DNA of 9,352 nt from an uncultured Clostridia bacterium (lineage in GTDB: Bacteria > Bacillota > Clostridia > Christensenellales > Borkfalkiaceae). The notes under the pieces are model-generated. The model was not told the origin of the DNA. It did not search any database and saw only the letters and a program-made list of their open reading frames with translations. Shown here piece by piece: positions 5,976 to 9,352 of the stretch. The number at the start of each line of letters is the position of its first letter. Within the stretch, counting starts at the first letter, position 1. Both the position numbers and the translations under genes were made by a program. The stretch covers positions 1 to 9,352 of the forward strand of contig CANRAI010000041.1 of assembly GCA_947628555.1 (NCBI GenBank), in the 5' to 3' direction.

Positions 5976-6119
5976 GAGTTTTTTTAGTGTTAAATTTTTT
6001 TTGCGCATGGTTTTGAGCGTTCAAAAGGCACAAAAACTAAAATATATGTATTATGCCCCTATGTTTACACCAATGAACAACGAAAAAATTCGCAAAAAGG
6101 CGACAAAATAAACTGAAAC
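5976..6119. other. AT-rich spacer between the redox operon and the membrane array
   Basis: No gene is supported here. The + strand could encode a 16-residue peptide at 6061-6111 (MFTPMNNEKIRKKATK) but there is no ribosome binding site. The stretch holds several A- and T-runs and nothing else that I recognise. Confidence 0.5.
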
Positions 6120-6147
6120 AAAAAAAGCCAACCCGTAAAGATTAGCT
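6120..6147 (-). terminator. Intrinsic terminator ending the membrane-protein array
   Basis: In - strand RNA, AGCUAAUC (6147-6140) pairs with GGUUGGCU (6133-6126) over eight positions, including two G-U pairs, and is followed by seven U residues. On the + strand those G-U positions become mismatches, so the hairpin favours leftward transcripts. It lies 42 bases after the last stop of the array. Confidence 0.85.
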
Positions 6148-6189
6148 CTTTTTACTTATTTTATCTAAGAAACATTAACGCCATTAGGC

Positions 6190-6654
6190 TTATTTGCTTT
6201 TTCTCGTCCTATTGCAATATCTGACAACGGCGGCTTTTTCGGTTGCGTAATAATCAATGCAAAAGTAAACAATGTGCAATATAACAATAATAAGGGTAAC
6301 AAAAAAATATTCGTGACGGTAAGTCAAGCCCTCTTCGCTTATGGATATCCAAACGTTTAACGCAGATTGCACCGTCGCCGCTATGATAAACAAGCTGTGA
6401 ATGGCAAGCTCTATCCAAAAGTATGCGGTAATTTTCAAATTCGGCTCTGCTTTGTATGCTTTATATCTGTTTTTGTATGATAAGCAAAATAAGTATAAGA
6501 ACAGCGCTTCGAAAAAATAATTGACAAACAGCAAATTTGGAGTAAAGCCGATTAGTAAAATCGCGCCCACCAAAATCCCCGCCGCCATATACGGTCCGCC
6601 TATCCACGGCAGTACTTTTTCGGGATTTTTAATTTCGATTTCCTTTTTTGTCAT
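6190..6654 (-). CDS. Unrecognised four-helix membrane protein
   Basis: 154 residues, no family recognised. An N-terminal polar stretch (MTKKEIEIKNPEK) is followed by four predicted membrane segments at about 21-37, 41-60, 74-103 and 116-136, with a basic tail ending NRTRKSK. The start at 6654 is chosen because it begins ten bases after the previous stop and has GAGGA about nine bases upstream. A longer frame to 6732 would overlap the upstream gene by 68 bases without a binding site. It is the last gene of the leftward array, directly before a terminator. No catalytic motif is visible. It lacks the acidic tail seen in the first members of the array. Confidence 0.75.
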   Translation of the reverse strand: MTKKEIEIKNPEKVLPWIGGPYMAAGILVGAILLIGFTPNLLFVNYFFEALFLYLFCLSYKNRYKAYKAEPNLKITAYFWIELAIHSLFIIAATVQSALNVWISISEEGLTYRHEYFFVTLIIVILHIVYFCIDYYATEKAAVVRYCNRTRKSK

Positions 6655-6664
6655 CGGAGAGTCC

Positions 6665-6958
6665 TCACTTCTTAATGCACATTTTAATATATAAAAAAGC
6701 AAAATACGGCGAGATAAAGAAGAAAAGTACATATCCCGAATGGAAAGGGAATTTATCCAAAAAACTCCTTTCGCCTCTCACATGAAGGACGATATGATAG
6801 CAAAAAGCCCAAGGGAAACAAATCGCATCAATGCAAACTATCAACAATAAAATAAAATCCAAGACGTTTCCTACGCCGAGGCACATTAGAGCATAGACCG
6901 ACAATGCCGTAAGTACAAGCGATATTATTGCAAGAATAAAGTGGATACGGGGTTTCAT
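6665..6958 (-). CDS. Unrecognised three-helix membrane protein
   Basis: 97 residues, no family recognised. Hydrophobic segments lie at about 6-28, 33-57 and 74-93, with a short charged loop VRGERSFLDKF between the second and third. There is little soluble sequence, so a structural or accessory membrane role is more likely than an enzyme. The ATG at 6958 has no Shine-Dalgarno sequence, but a TATAAT lies eight bases before it (see the promoter entry), so a leaderless mRNA is possible. The gene is separated from its upstream neighbour by 51 bases containing a palindrome, and from the downstream gene by only ten bases, so it pairs with the 6190-6654 gene. Confidence 0.7.
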   Translation of the reverse strand: MKPRIHFILAIISLVLTALSVYALMCLGVGNVLDFILLLIVCIDAICFPWAFCYHIVLHVRGERSFLDKFPFHSGYVLFFFISPYFAFLYIKMCIKK

Positions 6959-6966
6959 TAGTTATG

Positions 6967-6972
6967 ATTATA
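6967..6972 (-). promoter_or_regulatory. Possible -10 box giving a leaderless start
   Basis: TATAAT on the - strand (6972-6967) ends eight bases before the ATG at 6958. A transcript starting at the usual distance would begin at or just before that ATG. No convincing -35 box is present at 16-18 bases, so this is weak. Confidence 0.3.
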
Positions 6973-6988
6973 GATACTTGTTTTTAAG

Positions 6989-7009
6989 GATTTTATAACG
7001 TATAAAATC
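6989..7009. repeat. Perfect palindrome after the 7010-7312 gene
   Basis: GATTTTATA (6989-6997) and TATAAAATC (7001-7009) are exact complements around ACG. It begins directly after the TGA stop at 7010-7012. It could be a weak AT-only hairpin that attenuates the transcript, an RNA 3' end, or an operator for the gene downstream. The following bases contain only a short interrupted U-tract. Confidence 0.5.
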
Positions 7010-7312
7010 TCATATAGGCAATGCCATTCCAAATGCGCATAGCGCAGAAACAACCACTAACGCCGTGTAAATATCATTGTCAAATACGGCAAAATCGAAT
7101 CCGTGCCCCAAAATGCAAAAAACAATTAAGCCGCATACGAACATAGCGGCAATTGCAATGGGAAATTTTATTCGATTTTTATCCGAAAAGCCCATGCCGG
7201 TAATTTTCTTTACTATACGATAATCGATTATGATAAATGGGAAAAATATGACCGCTTCTATCGCAACAATTATAATCTCGGTTAAAAAACCGTGTAATAA
7301 CAAATCGTTCAT
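7010..7312 (-). CDS. Unrecognised three-helix small membrane protein
   Basis: 100 residues, no family recognised. Predicted membrane segments are at about 11-30, 49-70 and 79-98. A positively charged loop (YRIVKKITGMGFSDKNRIK) joins the first two, and the chain ends in the third segment with no tail. The start overlaps the stop of the preceding gene as ATGA, and GAGGAA lies about ten bases upstream inside that gene, so the two are translationally coupled. Unlike the earlier members of the array it has neither the MKR-type start nor the acidic tail, and a palindrome follows its stop. It probably closes the first transcriptional block of the array. Confidence 0.72.
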   Translation of the reverse strand: MNDLLLHGFLTEIIIVAIEAVIFFPFIIIDYRIVKKITGMGFSDKNRIKFPIAIAAMFVCGLIVFCILGHGFDFAVFDNDIYTALVVVSALCAFGMALPI

Positions 7313-7554
7313 TTTTTCGGTTCCTCTTTATCGCCCTTTTTTGATTTCTTGTCGTTCGGCTTGAAAGCAAATACATTGATAACATTGAGAAGCAGACCGC
7401 ACGGTATGAGAATATTAGCTATATGAATAAGCGAAGAATTGCTTCCATGTATACCAACCAGTCCGATTGTAAATGCCGCAATCAATAAGAGGGTTGTGCA
7501 TCCGAACATTGTCCAAAAAATGATTTTCTTGGTCTTATCGCTCATTCGTTTCAT
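7309..7554 (-). CDS. Small two-helix membrane protein of the array
   Basis: 81 residues, no family recognised. It starts MKRMSDKTKK, has two predicted membrane segments at about 11-34 and 41-64, and ends in a highly charged Lys/Glu/Asp tail. The loop and second helix, GSNSSLIHIANILI, resemble GQDNRVLLHIEIILM in the 8146-8655 protein, so the two may share a helical-hairpin ancestor. The start at 7554 is preferred over a GTG at 7575 because AAGGAG sits seven bases upstream. It overlaps the previous gene by 20 bases in another frame and the next gene by four. Confidence 0.72.
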   Translation of the reverse strand: MKRMSDKTKKIIFWTMFGCTTLLLIAAFTIGLVGIHGSNSSLIHIANILIPCGLLLNVINVFAFKPNDKKSKKGDKEEPKK

Positions 7555-7843
7555 CGTCGTTCTCCTTGTTTTCACTTTCCTCGATTTGTTTTATGTACTT
7601 GCGGGTTTTGTTGTAACAGATTGTTTCAAGCGTGACAAGCACAAAGAAAACAGCAAGCGAAATCCCCGCAAATATCTTGCCGTAAAGGAAAAGTGCTTTC
7701 TCTTCAAAGTCGGTAAATTCTTTCAGCATAGCCAATAGAAATAATCCTACCCAGCAAATCCAAATGAATGTTCTCGCAACAGTGCGAATTTTTGACCACT
7801 TCTTAAATTCCTCGAAGTCTTTATTGTCGGTCGTCTGTTTCAT
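7535..7843 (-). CDS. Two-helix membrane protein, tandem paralogue A
   Basis: 102 residues, no family recognised. It starts MKQTTDNKD, with a short polar N-terminus, WSKI, and membrane segments at about 20-39 and 55-77 separated by LKEFTDFEEKA. It ends in a basic stretch (NKTRKYIKQ) and an acidic tail (EESENKENDDETNER). It is a tandem duplicate of the gene just upstream: by hand count about 56 of 87 aligned residues from WSKI onward are identical. The tail's DNA contains AAGGAG and the start of the next gene (7554). The start at 7843 has AAGGAG seven bases upstream; the longer frame to 7918 is rejected because that sequence is the coding region of paralogue B. Confidence 0.74.
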   Translation of the reverse strand: MKQTTDNKDFEEFKKWSKIRTVARTFIWICWVGLFLLAMLKEFTDFEEKALFLYGKIFAGISLAVFFVLVTLETICYNKTRKYIKQIEESENKENDDETNER

Positions 7844-8104
7844 CGCCGTTCTCCTTGTTTTCACTTTCCTCGATTTGTTTTTTGTACTTACGCGCTTTGA
7901 CGTAACAGAATATCTCAAACGTTACAATCGCAAGGAAAATGGCAAGCGAAATCCCCGCAAATATCTTGCTGTAAAGAAAAGGCGCTTTCACTTCGAGGTC
8001 GGTAAATTCTTTCAGAATAGTCAACAGAAATACGCCTATTCCGAAAACGCCAATGACTATTGCCGTAATGGTGCAAATTTTAGACCACTTCACAAATTTT
8101 TCAA
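7552..8104. repeat. Tandem duplication, period 289 bases
   Basis: The segment 7552 to about 7815 aligns without gaps to 7841 to about 8104. Examples at the same 289-base offset are an identical 35-base block (7558-7592 and 7847-7881), an identical 28-base block (7653-7680 and 7942-7969), CGGTAAATTCTTTCAG (7711 and 8000), and GACCACTTC (7794 and 8083). The best-kept parts code for the acidic tail, including the next gene's ribosome binding site, and for the second membrane helix. Confidence 0.9.
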
Positions 8105-8162
8105 CGTTATTGTTGAAATCGTTGTTTTCCGTCTTTATTGACTTATCAGTCGTTCGTTTCAT
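7821..8162 (-). CDS. Two-helix membrane protein, tandem paralogue B
   Basis: 113 residues, no family recognised. It starts MKRTTDKS and has an Asn-rich N-terminal insert (about 9-20) absent from paralogue A. WSKI follows at 26-29, then membrane segments at about 30-49 and 65-87 around LKEFTDLEVKA. The basic stretch is VKARKYKKQ and the acidic tail EESENKENGDETDDRQ. The tail overlaps the start of paralogue A by 23 bases and supplies its AAGGAG. Its own start at 8162 has GGAGA about nine bases upstream, inside the preceding gene, with a 17-base overlap. A longer frame to 8240 is basic, proline-containing sequence in another frame of the upstream gene and is rejected. Confidence 0.74.
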   Translation of the reverse strand: MKRTTDKSIKTENNDFNNNVEKFVKWSKICTITAIVIGVFGIGVFLLTILKEFTDLEVKAPFLYSKIFAGISLAIFLAIVTFEIFCYVKARKYKKQIEESENKENGDETDDRQ

Positions 8163-8655
8163 CTTCGCGCTTCTCCGTGTTTTCTTCTTTGTACGAGGCG
8201 GCGATTTCTTCGTCCGCTCGCTTTTCGTCTTTGATTTCACGACTTACGGAATATTCGACGGCAAGGGCGGACGCCGTTACCAATACCATCGAAATCGTAA
8301 CAATAGCCATTGCAGACGCGCCCGGGACATTGCAAAACGCCATTATTGCATAAGAGACAGCCGAAATTGTTCCGCCGACAAGCGCAACGCAAGCGGCAAC
8401 AGTATGCTTTTTATCGCGTTTATTGACGAAGTTGCTTTTATAGAGTTTTTTGCGAATAAGAATATCCGCCTGCCAAAGCAGCGATACGACAAGCATCAGA
8501 ATTATTTCGATATGCAATAAAACGCGATTATCTTGTCCCATGAACAAAAATACAAGATACGCAATGCTGACACCGGCAACCGCAAAATATATCACTATTC
8601 GCAATACATTGTAAATGATTTCGTAAATCTTCGCCTTATTTGTCATTCTTTTCAT
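8146..8655 (-). CDS. Four-helix membrane protein of the array
   Basis: 169 residues, no family recognised. It starts MKRMTNKAK, with membrane segments at about 17-39, 45-67, 85-108 and 113-134. A basic loop (RKKLYKSNFVNKRDKKH) joins the two helical hairpins. A long charged cytoplasmic-looking tail from 138 ends TEKREDETND. The first hairpin resembles the 7309-7554 protein (shared pattern GxxN--LxHI-II), so this may be a duplicated or fused form of the two-helix unit. The start at 8655 has AAGGGAGA upstream inside the preceding gene, with a 20-base overlap; the frame to 8679 begins at a weak codon and lacks a site. The tail DNA carries the start of paralogue B. Confidence 0.74.
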   Translation of the reverse strand: MKRMTNKAKIYEIIYNVLRIVIYFAVAGVSIAYLVFLFMGQDNRVLLHIEIILMLVVSLLWQADILIRKKLYKSNFVNKRDKKHTVAACVALVGGTISAVSYAIMAFCNVPGASAMAIVTISMVLVTASALAVEYSVSREIKDEKRADEEIAASYKEENTEKREDETND

Positions 8656-9352
8656 CGTCGCTCTCCCTTTCTTTTTCATTCAAGGCTGAATTTTTCATTT
8701 TGATTTTCTTTTTTATAAATTCTTGTAAATAAAAGAATTCGCACCCTATCAGCATGCACGAGATAATGATAAATCCTAAAATAGTAAAATGATCGTAAAC
8801 AGTAAAATAATCGGATTTTTGTTTTATAAGATAGACCGCAAACAAGGCGACTACACCCATAAGCAATATGGTCGTTGTAATTATTCCAAAAATAGCAGAC
8901 TCTCGATTTTTTGTTTTTGTCACTTTGCTTAACGTATAGTCTATGTAACAAACTTCGTTATTGTCTTTTTTGCGGAAGAGCATTGTTACCCAAAAATAAA
9001 ATAAACCCGTTGCCACAACCAAATATAGGCAGAGAAACAAATATTTTAAGTAGTTTTCCATTGCCGACTTAAAAGATAAAATCATTACTACGTAGCCGAG
9101 AACAAACATTATCGGCTTAGATAAAAACATTAAAATTCTCGCCGTTGGCATAAGGAATTCGCCTGTTTTTCGGACTACCCTCATTTCGAAAAAGCAACTG
9201 CAAAATGAGGTCACTACGGCAAGGAACAAAAGCAGCCATAAGCCGTTCCTTGTGTTATTAAGATTACCACTTAAAACACAAAGCATAAAAGCAGTCATAG
9301 AAGCAAAGCAAATCGAATTTCTTATGATTACGCTCTTATATAATTGTTTTAC
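8636..9352 (-). CDS. Polytopic membrane protein, 5' end outside window
   Basis: 238 residues are visible and no family is recognised. The frame stays open to the window edge: the 18 codons before the ATG at 9298 have no stop and read as plausible N-terminal sequence (KQLYKSVIIRNS, then hydrophobic), so the true start is probably just past 9352. About five or six membrane segments are visible: NGLWLLLFLAVVTSF, two or three between ARILMFLSKP and YFWVTMLF, ITTTILLMGVVALF and FTILGFIIISCMLIG. A basic stretch (EFIKKKIKMK) and an acidic tail (EKERESDDEKNDK) end the protein. The tail DNA encodes AAGGGAGA and the start of the next gene, a 20-base overlap. It is the largest member of the array seen here. 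Confidence 0.72.
   Translation of the reverse strand, partial: VKQLYKSVIIRNSICFASMTAFMLCVLSGNLNNTRNGLWLLLFLAVVTSFCSCFFEMRVVRKTGEFLMPTARILMFLSKPIMFVLGYVVMILSFKSAMENYLKYLFLCLYLVVATGLFYFWVTMLFRKKDNNEVCYIDYTLSKVTKTKNRESAIFGIITTTILLMGVVALFAVYLIKQKSDYFTVYDHFTILGFIIISCMLIGCEFFYLQEFIKKKIKMKNSALNEKERESDDEKNDK

Noticed and set aside
5916..6008. 31-residue N-terminal extension of the MarR regulator
   Set aside because: It would translate through the consensus promoter and operator; the ATG at 5915 fits the family's N-terminus and has a ribosome site.
6061..6111. Possible 16-residue + strand peptide
   Set aside because: No ribosome binding site, no conserved pattern, and the nearby terminator favours the opposite strand.
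7552..8655. CRISPR-like or phage repeat array
   Set aside because: The repeats are long, coding, and spaced by one gene length; they are explained by gene duplication and shared junctions.
9296..9298. ATG at 9298 as the true start of the last membrane protein
   Set aside because: The frame remains open for 18 more codons to the window edge with plausible coding sequence and no ribosome site near 9298, so the gene is treated as partial.

Overview
The window looks like chromosomal DNA from an anaerobic Bacillota (Clostridia-like, probably gut-associated). Supporting signs are strong AGGAG-type ribosome binding sites, textbook TTGACA/TATAAT promoters, a long Gram-positive-type SRP RNA with an Alu domain, a tryptophanase, a Cys-rich Mrp/NBP35 protein, and a lipoprotein with InlB-type and BspA-type repeats. 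This assignment is inference; no species can be named.

Left part (1-1720). The 3' end of a tryptophanase gene (+) meets a convergent mrp gene (-) at a shared bidirectional terminator. Divergent from mrp is an RNA gene, the signal recognition particle RNA (about 1320-1591, +), with its own promoter and U-run end. It explains most of what would otherwise be a 570-base gap. The rest of that gap holds two hairpins and a second bidirectional terminator.

Middle part (1764-5975, all -). One apparent six-gene operon reads right to left: MarR-family regulator, flavodoxin, flavin-reductase-like protein, carboxymuconolactone decarboxylase-cupin fusion, antibiotic-biosynthesis-monooxygenase (ABM) family protein, and a large lipoprotein that joins an InlB-type repeat, BspA-type leucine-rich repeats and a flavodoxin domain. 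It starts from a perfect TTGACA-N17-TATAAT promoter whose spacer carries the palindrome AATACGA-TT-TCGTATT, a likely operator for the regulator. The set reads as a flavin/quinone redox or electrophile-response module with one flavoprotein outside the membrane.

Right part (6120-9352, all -). This is a visibly more AT-rich array of eight small, unrecognised membrane proteins. The first four junctions (reading leftward) share a design: the acidic C-terminal tail of one gene also carries the ribosome binding site and the ATGAAA start of the next, with overlaps of 17-23 bases. Two adjacent members are products of a tandem duplication with a 289-base period. The array ends at a terminator (6120-6147). 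Its 5' end lies beyond the window, because the last reading frame is still open at base 9352.
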